A DNA stretch of 64,000 bases from 0-14-3-00-41-53 sp041500225. Lineage in GTDB: Bacteria; Nitrospirota; Thermodesulfovibrionia; Thermodesulfovibrionales; SM23-35. This document shows, one piece after another, positions 1 to 7,416 of this stretch. The DNA lies in contig JBGQLV010000003.1 in assembly GCA_041500225.1 (NCBI GenBank), positions 1 to 64,000 of the forward strand. The letters run 5' to 3'. The translations under genes and the position numbers were made by a program. Position 1 is the stretch's first letter. Every line of letters begins with the position of its first letter. The notes beneath the pieces are model-generated. The model was not told the DNA's origin, ran no database searches, and worked only from the letters and a program-made list of their open reading frames with translations.

Positions 1-601
1 CTGCATCCAACAGTTCAAATATGCACTTGTATTCCTCTGCATTGACATCGGTGCTGACACTCGCCATCGCCTTTAGTGCACTGCCTCTTATTATCGGTAT
101 CTTGTCCCCGGGAAATTGGTACTTTGTCAATAGCTCCCTTACCTCAAGCTCTACTAAGTCTAAAAGCTCAGGGTCATCTACCATGTCTACCTTATTCATG
201 AATACCACCATGTACGGCACCCCTACCTGCCTTGCAAGAAGTATGTGCTCCCTCGTCTGCGGCATCGGCCCATCTGCTGCTGACACTACCAGTATCGCCC
301 CATCCATCTGCGCTGCTCCTGTAATCATGTTCTTTATGTAATCAGCATGACCAGGACAGTCTACATGTGCATAATGCCGCTTGTCTGTCTCATACTCTAC
401 ATGCGCTGTCGCTATCGTTATTCCCCTTGCCTTCTCCTCTGGTGCATTGTCAATACTGTCAAATGACCTGTACTGTGCCTGCCCTTTCAACGATAGTATC
501 TTTGTTATTGCTGATGTCAATGTAGTCTTCCCATGGTCTACATGACCTATCGTCCCTATGTTTGCATGAGGTTTTACTCTCTCAAATTTAGCCTTTGCCA
601 T
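1..601 (-). CDS. tuf: Elongation factor Tu, N-terminal part (cut by window edge)
   Basis: EF-Tu is the GTPase that carries aminoacyl-tRNA to the ribosome. The reading frame opens at ATG 601-599 with MAKAKFERVKPHANIGTIGH, followed by the P-loop GHVDHGKTT, the DCPGHADY G3 motif and the NKVD G4 motif. It runs off the left edge after about 200 of the usual 400 residues, so the C-terminal domains lie outside. A strong Shine-Dalgarno (GAGGAGGG, about 605-612 read on the minus strand) precedes the start. It is the last gene of a tRNA-tuf unit and is probably co-transcribed with the four upstream tRNAs. Confidence 0.97.
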   Translation of the reverse strand, partial: MAKAKFERVKPHANIGTIGHVDHGKTTLTSAITKILSLKGQAQYRSFDSIDNAPEEKARGITIATAHVEYETDKRHYAHVDCPGHADYIKNMITGAAQMDGAILVVSAADGPMPQTREHILLARQVGVPYMVVFMNKVDMVDDPELLDLVELEVRELLTKYQFPGDKIPIIRGSALKAMASVSTDVNAEEYKCIFELLDA

Positions 602-631
602 ATTCCCTCCTCTTCACTATCATTCCTAAAA

Positions 632-704
632 AGCCCATGACCGGGATTGAACCGGTGACCTCATCCTTACCAAGGATGTGCTCTACCGACTGAGCTACAT
701 GGGC
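632..704 (-). tRNA. tRNA-Thr (anticodon GGT)
   Basis: A full cloverleaf can be read on the minus strand. The acceptor stem GCCCATG pairs with CATGGGC, and the anticodon loop carries GGT between a five-base-pair CATCC/GGATG-type stem. The T-loop is GGTTCAATCCC-like. It lies about 30 bp upstream of tuf, the position of thrT in E. coli. Confidence 0.96.
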
Positions 705-830
705 AACTTAACTAAAGTTACAAATGAAAAATCCTAAGTTAAAAGTTTTAAATCCACTTTTCTACTTTCTTTTTTAGCTAAAAACCCTTAACTCCTAACC
801 GTAAATTTTGTTCTGCAAAATTTACTTTGG

Positions 831-902
831 AGCGGGAAACGGGATTCGAACCCGCGACCCTCAGCTTGGAAGGCTGACGCTCTACCACTGAGCTACTCCC
901 GC
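831..902 (-). tRNA. tRNA-Gly (anticodon TCC)
   Basis: The minus-strand cloverleaf has acceptor GCGGGAG pairing with TTCCCGC, D-arm AGCTCAGTGGTAGAGC, anticodon loop CTTCCAA (TCC) and T-loop GGTTCGAATCC. It is the third tRNA of the four-tRNA tuf leader cluster, equivalent to glyT. Confidence 0.96.
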
Positions 903-1035
903 ATACCAAATAGCTTAGAGTTTTTAGTTAGGAGTTCAGAATTAAAACAAATTATAATTTTTCCAATTTTAGTCTCCAAACTACGAACTCCAAACTCTAA
1001 ACTCTAAACTGCAAAAATTGCAAAACAAATTTTGC

Positions 1036-1120
1036 TGGTGGAGAGGGGAGGATTCGAACCTCCGAAGGCTGTGCCGGCAGATTTACAGTCTGCTCCCTTT
1101 GGCCGCTCGGGAACCTCTCC
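1036..1120 (-). tRNA. tRNA-Tyr (anticodon GTA), CCA encoded
   Basis: This is a class II tRNA of about 85 nt with a long variable arm. The acceptor GGAGAGG pairs with CCTCTCC, the anticodon GTA sits in loop CTGTAAA, and the T-arm is GGTTCGAATCC. The 3' ACCA is encoded in the DNA (1036-1039). It sits two bases from the next tRNA, so the two must be processed from one transcript. Confidence 0.96.
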
Positions 1121-1121
1121 A

Positions 1122-1197
1122 TGGAGCCACCGAAGGGAATCGAACCCCCGACCCGCTGATTACAAATCAGCTGCTCTGCCTGCTGAGCTACGGTGGC
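1122..1197 (-). tRNA. tRNA-Thr (anticodon TGT), CCA encoded
   Basis: The minus-strand cloverleaf has acceptor GCCACCG/CGGTGGC, anticodon stem GCTGA/TCAGC and loop TTTGTAA (TGT), with an encoded terminal CCA. It is the first tRNA of the operon that leads into tuf. The order Thr(TGT)-Tyr-Gly-Thr(GGT)-tuf matches thrU-tyrU-glyT-thrT-tufB of E. coli. Confidence 0.96.
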
Positions 1198-1278
1198 TTC
1201 ATCTCATTCTTACTTTTAGTAAAAACGGAAAAAGACAACACTTATCCATTTAATTGAAATAGTAATTTAACAACTTTA

Positions 1279-1308
1279 ATTATAAAATGGTCAATTGTAA
1301 AAATTCAA
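1279..1308 (-). promoter_or_regulatory. Candidate sigma-70 promoter for the tRNA-tuf operon
   Basis: On the minus strand a TTGAAT -35 element (1308-1303) is followed after 18 bp by a perfect TATAAT -10 element (1284-1279). Initiation would fall near 1270, about 75 nt before the first tRNA. Only the sequence match supports it, but the place is right for a strong stable-RNA promoter. Confidence 0.5.
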
Positions 1309-1344
1309 GGATAAATTCGGTTATTTCTTTTTTTCTTGCTAAAA

Positions 1345-2166
1345 TTAGTTATTAAGCCGTCTTTGTCGTAATATCTCAAAAGCAAATATGCCTGCAGCAA
1401 CAGAAACATTAAGAGAGTTTATTTTGCCTTGCATAGGAAGGCTAACTAAAACATCACAGTTTTTTCTTACCGTCATCCTTATTCCCTTACCCTCAGAACC
1501 AAACACGAGGGCTAAGGGTACTTTAAAATTTAGTTCCCATACTAACTTATCTGCACCTGCTTCAGCACCAACTACTGTTATTCCCTGTTTTTTCATTTCA
1601 TAGATTGCGTGCTTTATATTTGCTACCATGGCTACTGGTACATACTCAACAGCACCAGCAGAGACTTTTGATACCTCATAACCAAGGGTAGCAGACCTGT
1701 GTGATTGAATAACAATGCCATGAATACCAGCAGCATCTGCTACCCTTAATATTGCGCCGAAATTTCTCGGATCTTCAATACAGTCAAGGATTATAAATAA
1801 CGGAGTCTCTTTTCTCTTTAAGGGGATTTCAAATAATTCATCGAGCTCAACATAGCCTTTTGAAGTAACCTCCGCTGCAACTCCCTGATGGCCCTTACTG
1901 AAATTACTGTCAAAAAAAATTGGATCTGAGATTTTAACAGGTATCTTTCTGTCCGCAGCCTCTTTTTTTATTTCGAATACTTTATCGTGTCTACCGGAAG
2001 ATATAAAAATACCTTTTATATTTCTGCCTGCCCTTATTGCCTCCAGCACAGGGTTCAGACCGTAAATCCATTCACTACCCGACCTTGACCTTCCAGTCTG
2101 TCCCGTCTTTTTTATCTTCAAGGATGATCCCTTTTTCTTCGAGTTCTTTCCTGATTGCATCTGCAA
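1345..2166 (-). CDS. rlmB: 23S rRNA (guanosine-2'-O-)-methyltransferase RlmB (SpoU family)
   Basis: SpoU/TrmH-type RNA methyltransferase expected to methylate the 23S peptidyl-transferase-loop guanosine (G2251 in E. coli). The substrate-binding domain begins around WIYGLNPVLEAIRAG. The SPOUT knot motifs are present: DPRNFGAILR-like motif 1, FGSEGKGI motif 2 and SLNVSVAAGIF motif 3. The annotated ATG start overlaps cysS by 92 bp and adds a Lys/Ser-rich tail. A TTG at 2121, preceded by AAGGGA, is a plausible shorter start. rlmB beside cysS is a widespread pairing, and the overlap implies one transcript. Confidence 0.9.
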   Translation of the reverse strand: MQMQSGKNSKKKGSSLKIKKTGQTGRSRSGSEWIYGLNPVLEAIRAGRNIKGIFISSGRHDKVFEIKKEAADRKIPVKISDPIFFDSNFSKGHQGVAAEVTSKGYVELDELFEIPLKRKETPLFIILDCIEDPRNFGAILRVADAAGIHGIVIQSHRSATLGYEVSKVSAGAVEYVPVAMVANIKHAIYEMKKQGITVVGAEAGADKLVWELNFKVPLALVFGSEGKGIRMTVRKNCDVLVSLPMQGKINSLNVSVAAGIFAFEILRQRRLNN

Positions 2167-3559
2167 TGTGCCAGTCTTTTTTTTGCCTTGCGTCCTGGCG
2201 CTCCTTTATTTTCTCAAGGATATTTTTTTCAGAAAGCCCGATGTTTCTTATCTCCATTAATGACAAGTACCACACATGAGGAGTTCTGCCGAATATATTC
2301 AGGATCTCCCCAGCTTCAAAGAGTAGTTCTTTTGTCTGTGATAAAAGGTTTCTGCTTTTTAAACCAGATGGTCTATTGTCGAGAAACCTGTTTGCCTCGC
2401 GTATTAATTCAAAGATATGCCCGAGTGCAAGAGCAGTATTAAAATCATCATCCATTGCCTCTTCGAATTTCTCTCTGAACGAAAGAAGTAATCCTTCAAA
2501 GATTTTCCCGGCATTTGAAAATTCTTCTTCCCCCCCATTTTTTTTTTCGAGGGACGTAGATACTATCAACGTCCCGAGGAAATCATTGATCCTGACTATT
2601 GTCGTGTAATATCTGTCTATAGAACTTTCAGCCTCACGTAATTGATCATCAGAAAATTCTATCGGACTCCTATAATGTGTCGAAAGCAAGAAAAACCTGA
2701 CTACCTCAGGATCAAACTTATCAAGAACTTCTTTTATAGTAAAGAAGTTGCCGAGAGATTTCGACATCTTCTCTTTATCAATTGTAATAAATCCATTATG
2801 AATCCAGTATTTAGCAAAGGGTTTTCCTGTAAACGCTTCTGACTGGGCAATCTCATTTTCATGATGAGGGAAGAGTAAATCAGCACCGCCGCCATGAATA
2901 TCAAAGCTTTCGCCAAGGTGTTTTATAGACATTGCAGTACATTCAATATGCCAGCCCGGTCTGCCTGACCCCCAGGGACTCTCCCAAGATGGTTCACCTT
3001 CTTTTGATTTTTTCCACAAAGCAAAATCTAACGGATTTTTCTTTCTCTCATCCACTTCAACTCTTGCCCCGGCCATCATTTCTTCCATGTCCTTCTTTGA
3101 TAAGTTCCCATATCCAATGAATTTGTCTACTGAAAAATAAACGCTGCCCTTAACCTCATATGCATAGCCTTTTTCAATAAGTCCGTTGACAATGTCTATT
3201 ATTTCTTCAATATGTTCTGTTGCCTTTGGTTCTATATCAGCCCTTCCAACGCCGAGCCTTTTCATGTCTTTATAATATTCATCTGTATATTTTCTGGCAA
3301 CTGCATCCCAGGTAATGCCTTCCTGCTTTGCCCTGTTGATTATCTTGTCATCTATATCAGTAAAATTCCTTACATATTTAACATCAAAACCCTTATATTT
3401 TATATATCTCCTAATTACATCAAATACAATAGCGCTTCTTGCATGTCCTATATGGCAGTGGTCATAAACTGTTACCCCGCATGCATATATCTTTACCTTA
3501 TTAGGAATCAAAGGTACGAATTCCTCTTTCCTGCCGGTAAACGTGTTATAAATCTTCAT
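2075..3559 (-). CDS. cysS: Cysteinyl-tRNA synthetase
   Basis: Class I aminoacyl-tRNA synthetase that charges tRNA-Cys. The 494-residue protein is a normal family length. It shows the HIGH motif at residues 36-39, KMSKS at 264-268, and the zinc ligands that select cysteine: C27, C207 and the H232-H233-E234 region. The anticodon-binding C-terminus ends with a GTDWKVK-like stretch typical of CysS. The start ATG is at 3559 with GGGAAG just upstream. Its 3' end overlaps rlmB. Confidence 0.97.
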   Translation of the reverse strand: MKIYNTFTGRKEEFVPLIPNKVKIYACGVTVYDHCHIGHARSAIVFDVIRRYIKYKGFDVKYVRNFTDIDDKIINRAKQEGITWDAVARKYTDEYYKDMKRLGVGRADIEPKATEHIEEIIDIVNGLIEKGYAYEVKGSVYFSVDKFIGYGNLSKKDMEEMMAGARVEVDERKKNPLDFALWKKSKEGEPSWESPWGSGRPGWHIECTAMSIKHLGESFDIHGGGADLLFPHHENEIAQSEAFTGKPFAKYWIHNGFITIDKEKMSKSLGNFFTIKEVLDKFDPEVVRFFLLSTHYRSPIEFSDDQLREAESSIDRYYTTIVRINDFLGTLIVSTSLEKKNGGEEEFSNAGKIFEGLLLSFREKFEEAMDDDFNTALALGHIFELIREANRFLDNRPSGLKSRNLLSQTKELLFEAGEILNIFGRTPHVWYLSLMEIRNIGLSEKNILEKIKERQDARQKKDWHIADAIRKELEEKGIILEDKKDGTDWKVKVG

Positions 3560-3612
3560 CTTCCCACTTTATTATACGTACAAATCATGTATGGAATTAT
3601 ACAACAATTCTG

Positions 3613-3721
3613 GTTTTGGTTATTTTAATCATTAAATAAACATTATTGTGTTTTTTGCTTGACTGCCTTTATGGATAATGGTGACAAGATAAAGACTGTT
3701 TTGGTAATATAATCATTAAAT
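3613..3721 (+). repeat. Imperfect 24-25 bp direct repeat upstream of the HEAT-repeat gene
   Basis: The segment 3613-3637 recurs at 3698-3721. Both read GTTTTGGT, then an A/T run, then AATCATTAAAT, with three differences including one indel. The downstream copy ends on the start codon of the following gene. It may be a duplicated promoter or operator segment. Nothing else is recognisable in this gap. Confidence 0.45.
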
Positions 3722-4136
3722 GGAACATAGCAATGCAGAATACTTTAACATGAAGACCATGATTGCAGATTACATGGAAAAAGGTTTTCTCGATAACATC
3801 ATTGATATGTTTAAACACGATAAAAGCCTTTATGAATATGTCGGGGACTTAATATCAGATGAAAGGATGAGGGTAAGGCTTGGGATTTCAGCGCTTATTG
3901 AGACATTAAAAGCAGAGGATTCAGAAAATATACCAAAAGCCATCCCGTATATCCTTCCACTTTTGAAGAATCAAAATCCAGTCTCCAGAGGCGATGCAGC
4001 CTATCTCCTCGGAGTAATCGGACGCAGAGATGCCATCCCTTTCCTTAATGAAATAGCAAAAGATGAAGATGTAAATGTAAGTATTATTGCAAAAGAAGCG
4101 ATAGAGGAAATTAAGTCAAATCTGCAAACCTTTTAA
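3720..4136 (+). CDS. HEAT-repeat domain protein
   Basis: This 138-residue acidic, helical protein has two or three HEAT/PBS-lyase-type repeats, for example PLLKNQNPVSRGDAAYLLG and the following IPFLNEIAKDEDVNVSIIAK segment. Such proteins act as protein-binding scaffolds, and no catalytic motif is visible. The start is uncertain: ATG at 3720 has no clear Shine-Dalgarno, and the next in-frame ATG (MKTMIADYMEKG, at 3750) is equally possible. It stands alone between cysS and the RNA-binding protein, so its partner cannot be inferred. Confidence 0.7.
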   Translation: MEHSNAEYFNMKTMIADYMEKGFLDNIIDMFKHDKSLYEYVGDLISDERMRVRLGISALIETLKAEDSENIPKAIPYILPLLKNQNPVSRGDAAYLLGVIGRRDAIPFLNEIAKDEDVNVSIIAKEAIEEIKSNLQTF

Positions 4137-4176
4137 TCTCTTACCGCTATTAACCACGACTGCTCCATTTTACTAC

Positions 4177-4206
4177 TTGACAAATGGTTTCTTCATCCTA
4201 CATAGT
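4177..4206 (+). promoter_or_regulatory. Candidate sigma-70 promoter for the RRM protein gene
   Basis: A perfect TTGACA -35 element (4177-4182) is followed by an 18-bp spacer and CATAGT (4201-4206). It would leave a 5' UTR of about 65 nt before the RRM start codon. It also explains why the long in-frame upstream extension of the RRM frame, from 4184, is unlikely to be coding. Confidence 0.5.
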
Positions 4207-4276
4207 TAGTCTGCACCTTTTAAAGCTCGTTAAGGGTTTTAAAAAGATAGCACCAAAAAATATAAAAGGAGGAAGA

Positions 4277-4588
4277 ATGAGTACGAGGCTTTATGTAGGC
4301 AACATCTCTTTCAAGGTAACGGAAGATGATGTAAAGAATCTGTTTTCTCAGGCAGGTGAGGTTGTTTCTGTCAAGCTTATTAAAGATGCAGCTACAGGTA
4401 GGTTGAGAGGGTTCGGCTTTGTGGAGATGGCCTCAAAGGAAGAAGGTCAGAAGGCGATTTCCATGTTTAATGGCAATAACTTTATGGACAGGAACATTGT
4501 TGTTAACGAGGCGAAACCACAGGAAATGCGAGGGAGAGGAGGCCAATCGAGGGAAAGAAGTAGTTTTGGCAGGGGGGGAAGAAGATAG
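4277..4588 (+). CDS. Single-RRM RNA-binding protein with Gly/Arg-rich tail
   Basis: Small RNA-binding protein of the bacterial RRM (cyanobacterial Rbp-like) family, about 103 residues. RNP2 is LYVGNI at residues 5-10 and RNP1 is RGFGFVEM at 44-51, with the exposed aromatic residues intact. The C-terminus is a short RGG-type tail (RGRGG, FGRGGRR) that usually adds non-specific RNA affinity. The start is set at ATG 4277 because AAAGGAGG lies six bases upstream. The same frame is open back to 4184 but lacks a ribosome site. Such proteins are often cold- or stress-induced, but that is not visible here. Confidence 0.93.
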   Translation: MSTRLYVGNISFKVTEDDVKNLFSQAGEVVSVKLIKDAATGRLRGFGFVEMASKEEGQKAISMFNGNNFMDRNIVVNEAKPQEMRGRGGQSRERSSFGRGGRR

Positions 4589-4621
4589 GCTTTCCTATAT
4601 AGTTTTATCCAGCCAGCAAAG

Positions 4622-5467
4622 TCAGGATTTCTTTAGGAGCATCGAGCCAGTTGAAAGGCCAAGTTCTTTAGAAACCACATCACACTTGGATTGGAAAAGG
4701 AAGAATATTTTCTTTTCAGCGCCAATGAGTGTCTCAAAGTTACCCTGTCCTTTGCTTATCACCAGTTGAGCATCATTGAATATCTTCTGAAATACGGAGG
4801 ATGTCCACTCGAGGATTGTGCCAACAGCTTCAGAGCCGTTGTCAATTACATCGCAGACTTCCGTAAGGCCTGATTCTTCGGCGTCATCCATAGTGGAATC
4901 GTTAATTACAGGTGAGCCCTTAACGACCGCCTTAACTTCCTTGCCGAGCTGGATCAGGGTCTCTATAAGAAGTCTGTCAAATACAATCTCTCCTGCATTG
5001 TCCGTAAGGTAAAGGATTTTATCTGCGATAGAAATAGCATTTTTAAAGCTGCTGTAGTCATCCACGGCTAATTGGTTGTTAAGCGCCTTGCGGATGGCTC
5101 CTTCAATGTCTACAGAGGTAAATATTCCAAAGTCTATTACATTCCCGGCAATTGCAAGCCTTGTAGATATCCATAAAGGGTCAGGACTTTTTTCAATAGT
5201 GGTTTTCAAGGAAGGATATAGTCTGAGTGCAATCTGGTTATATTCAGATTTTATCTCCTTGAATGGATCTATGCCGAGCATCTGCCTTATTTTCTTATGG
5301 ATAAATGTGGTTGTATATGCAGGTGGTTTTGATATATCGGTATTCTGGATATAATCGAGAGTACTTTTTAGTATAGTCTCCCGTAATGATTCGTCTTTCG
5401 TCCCGAGCCTGAGTGCAATAATAGATTGCCTAAGGAAGCATGGAAAACAATCGAGATGTACTCTCAT
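4622..5467 (-). CDS. DUF89/ARMT1-like damage-control phosphatase
   Basis: Metal-dependent phosphatase of the DUF89 family, the archaeal/bacterial subgroup of about 280 residues. These enzymes remove phosphate from damaged or over-abundant phosphometabolites. The family signature residues are present: CxxC at C7/C10, the AGNxxDF motif at 107-113, DNAGE at 156-160, the NDSTMDDA segment at 189-196 and KGQGNFE at 239-245, which together build the metal and phosphate site. It ends the purD-purE-DUF89 run on the minus strand, two bases after purE, so a role in nucleotide or sugar-phosphate clean-up is a reasonable inference. The substrate is unknown. Confidence 0.85.
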   Translation of the reverse strand: MRVHLDCFPCFLRQSIIALRLGTKDESLRETILKSTLDYIQNTDISKPPAYTTTFIHKKIRQMLGIDPFKEIKSEYNQIALRLYPSLKTTIEKSPDPLWISTRLAIAGNVIDFGIFTSVDIEGAIRKALNNQLAVDDYSSFKNAISIADKILYLTDNAGEIVFDRLLIETLIQLGKEVKAVVKGSPVINDSTMDDAEESGLTEVCDVIDNGSEAVGTILEWTSSVFQKIFNDAQLVISKGQGNFETLIGAEKKIFFLFQSKCDVVSKELGLSTGSMLLKKS

Positions 5468-5469
5468 CT

Positions 5470-5970
5470 TTAGTTGTTATAGCCTTGCAGTGTCCTTGAC
5501 TTTTTCTCGACTTCTTCAGCCATTTTCTTCCTGTAGCCTTTCAGTCTTTTTACAACCTCAGGGTCTTTCCTGCCGATAATCTGGGCAGAAAGGATTGCAG
5601 CATTTTTTGCACCTGCCTTGCCTATTGCCATTGTCGCAACAGGTACCCCAAACGGCATCTGGACTGTAGAAAGAAGGGAGTCAAGACCATTAAGAGGTGG
5701 TGAATCAATGGGTACTCCTATTACAGGGACGATTGTATGCGCTGCAAGTACTCCAGCTAAGTGAGCTGCCATACCAGCACCTGCGATAATTACTTCGATG
5801 CCTTTGTCCTCAGCCTCAGATGCAAGCCGTGTTGTACGTTCCGGCGTTCTGTGTGCAGAGGCAATAACTGTCTCATAAGAAATTCCAAGTTTTTTAAGTA
5901 TCTTCACCGTCTCTTCCATAACAGGCATGTCAGAATCACTTCCCATGACTATCAAGACCTGTGTCTTCAT
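5470..5970 (-). CDS. purE: N5-carboxyaminoimidazole ribonucleotide mutase
   Basis: PurE class I converts N5-CAIR to CAIR in de novo purine synthesis. The 166-residue protein carries the MGSDSD phosphate-binding motif at 9-14, the ASAHRTP catalytic loop with His40, and the GAGMAAHLAGV segment. No purK is seen in the window, so the source of N5-CAIR is not visible. Its start overlaps the purD stop by four bases (ATGA), which indicates translational coupling. Confidence 0.96.
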   Translation of the reverse strand: MKTQVLIVMGSDSDMPVMEETVKILKKLGISYETVIASAHRTPERTTRLASEAEDKGIEVIIAGAGMAAHLAGVLAAHTIVPVIGVPIDSPPLNGLDSLLSTVQMPFGVPVATMAIGKAGAKNAAILSAQIIGRKDPEVVKRLKGYRKKMAEEVEKKSRTLQGYNN

Positions 5971-7247
5971 GTTTTCTCCTTGTTAAATGCATTATTACCA
6001 ATATCCTTTCTGTAATGCATACCGTCAAAATGTATCTTTTCTACTGTATTATATACCTTTATTTTTGCATCTTTTATGTCAGCTCCGGTGGCTGTTATGC
6101 TGAGGACCCTGCCACCTGAGGTAACAATATCTTTATTGTTAAATGATGTATCTATATGGAAAACGGCGGTATCCTTTACTGCCTTTATTTTTTCGAGTCC
6201 TGTTATAATCACGCCTTTCCGGTAGCTACCAGGGTAACTCTTCGAAGAAACTACAATGCATATTGATGCCTTCTGCCTCCACTCTATATCGATATCAGAC
6301 AGCCGTTCTTCTATAATCGCTAACGCCATCTCTGTAAAATCTGTTTTGAGTCTTGGAAGGATAGTTTGTGCTTCCGGATCGCCAAAACAACAGTTGAATT
6401 CAAAGACATAAGGTTTTCCTTTGTACACTATCAGGTCTGCAGAAAGGATACCTTTATATTTTATCCTTTCTGAATTTAGTCCCTTTAGTACAGGTCTCAT
6501 AATCTTTTCCATTATAATGGGTTCGAGCTCTTCGGTAATGATAGGCGATGGACTATAAGCACCCATACCTGCTATGTTTGAACCTGTATCACCATTAAAT
6601 ATGTGTTGGTATTTATGTAAACTTGTGAGCGGCATGATAGTTTTCCCATCCGTTAATGTTATAAAAGATACCTTTTCACCTTTAAGACTTTCTTCTATAA
6701 TTACCCGATTGCCTGCGTCACCAAAGATTCTGTCTTTCATAATCAGCTTGAGGGCATCTATTGCCTCTTCTACTGTGGAAGCCCAAAATACTCCTTTGTC
6801 TTCGGAAAATCCATCTGCCTTTATTACTATGGGTGTGCCCTTTAAATTAACATAATCCTGTGCATGAAGGTATGAGGTAAAGACTTTGTATTCGGGAATC
6901 GGAATACGATGAAGTCTCATAAGATTTTTTGCAAATACCCTGCTTGACCTTAGCTGTGCAGCGCTTCTGTTCGGGCCTAAAATCCTGCACCCTTCTTTTT
7001 CAAAGGCATTAACAATACCTCTTGAAAGAAGTTCTTCAGTCCCGACAATTGTAAGGTCAACCCACTCGTATTTTACAAAATCAATAAGTGCACTAAAATC
7101 ATTGGGGCTAACATCTATGCATTCGGCTATCTCGGCTATGCCTGCATTTCCAGGACAGCAGTAAATCCTGTTAATATGTCTGCTCTGGGATAATTTCCAT
7201 GCAATTGCATGTTCCTTTCCGCCTCCACCAATAACAAGTACCTTCAT
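5967..7247 (-). CDS. purD: Phosphoribosylamine--glycine ligase
   Basis: GAR synthetase, an ATP-grasp ligase that joins glycine to phosphoribosylamine in purine synthesis. The 426-residue protein begins with the typical VLVIGGGGKEHAIAWKL and contains the GMGAYSP segment and the FNCCFGDPEAQ metal-binding motif (family consensus EFNxRFGDPE). The Cys-Cys in that motif, in place of the usual Asn/Thr-Arg, is unusual: FNCCFGDPE lacks the common Arg. It is co-transcribed with purE (4-bp overlap) and follows the truncated purH. Confidence 0.94.
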   Translation of the reverse strand: MKVLVIGGGGKEHAIAWKLSQSRHINRIYCCPGNAGIAEIAECIDVSPNDFSALIDFVKYEWVDLTIVGTEELLSRGIVNAFEKEGCRILGPNRSAAQLRSSRVFAKNLMRLHRIPIPEYKVFTSYLHAQDYVNLKGTPIVIKADGFSEDKGVFWASTVEEAIDALKLIMKDRIFGDAGNRVIIEESLKGEKVSFITLTDGKTIMPLTSLHKYQHIFNGDTGSNIAGMGAYSPSPIITEELEPIIMEKIMRPVLKGLNSERIKYKGILSADLIVYKGKPYVFEFNCCFGDPEAQTILPRLKTDFTEMALAIIEERLSDIDIEWRQKASICIVVSSKSYPGSYRKGVIITGLEKIKAVKDTAVFHIDTSFNNKDIVTSGGRVLSITATGADIKDAKIKVYNTVEKIHFDGMHYRKDIGNNAFNKEKT

Positions 7248-7272
7248 TTTTCAAATAACCTCTGCTGCGATT

Positions 7273-7416
7273 TATAGTGAAAAACTTAATACATTTACAT
7301 AATTCACCCTCCCCTTATATCCCCTCCCATCAATCCCGAAAGTTTTCGGGACTCTCCCCCTGTGGGAGAGGGTTAGGGTGAGGGGGATGTAAACTTAATT
7401 TTGACTTTCACTATAT
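7273..7416. mobile_element. MITE-like palindromic element at the 3' end of purH
   Basis: A 144-bp element is bounded by perfect 10-bp inverted ends, TATAGTGAAA at 7273-7282 and TTTCACTATA at 7407-7416, with imperfect inward extension (TTTACAT, CACCC). Inside are two strong hairpins, TCCCGAAA/TTTCGGGA and CTCTCCC/GGGAGAG, and the G-rich gggttagggtgaggggg segment. The ends are TA-rich, as expected for a TA-target (Tc1/mariner or IS630-derived) MITE. The right arm lies inside the purH frame and supplies its last residues and stop codon. Confidence 0.6.

Noticed and set aside
21..341. Plus-strand ORF of 106 codons at the left edge
   Set aside because: It is the antisense of the EF-Tu gene, and its composition follows the tuf codons.
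1018..1257. Two overlapping plus-strand ORFs across the tRNA-Tyr/tRNA-Thr region
   Set aside because: They are antisense translations of tRNA genes (the well-known 'GGFEPPKAVPADLQSAPF' type artefact).
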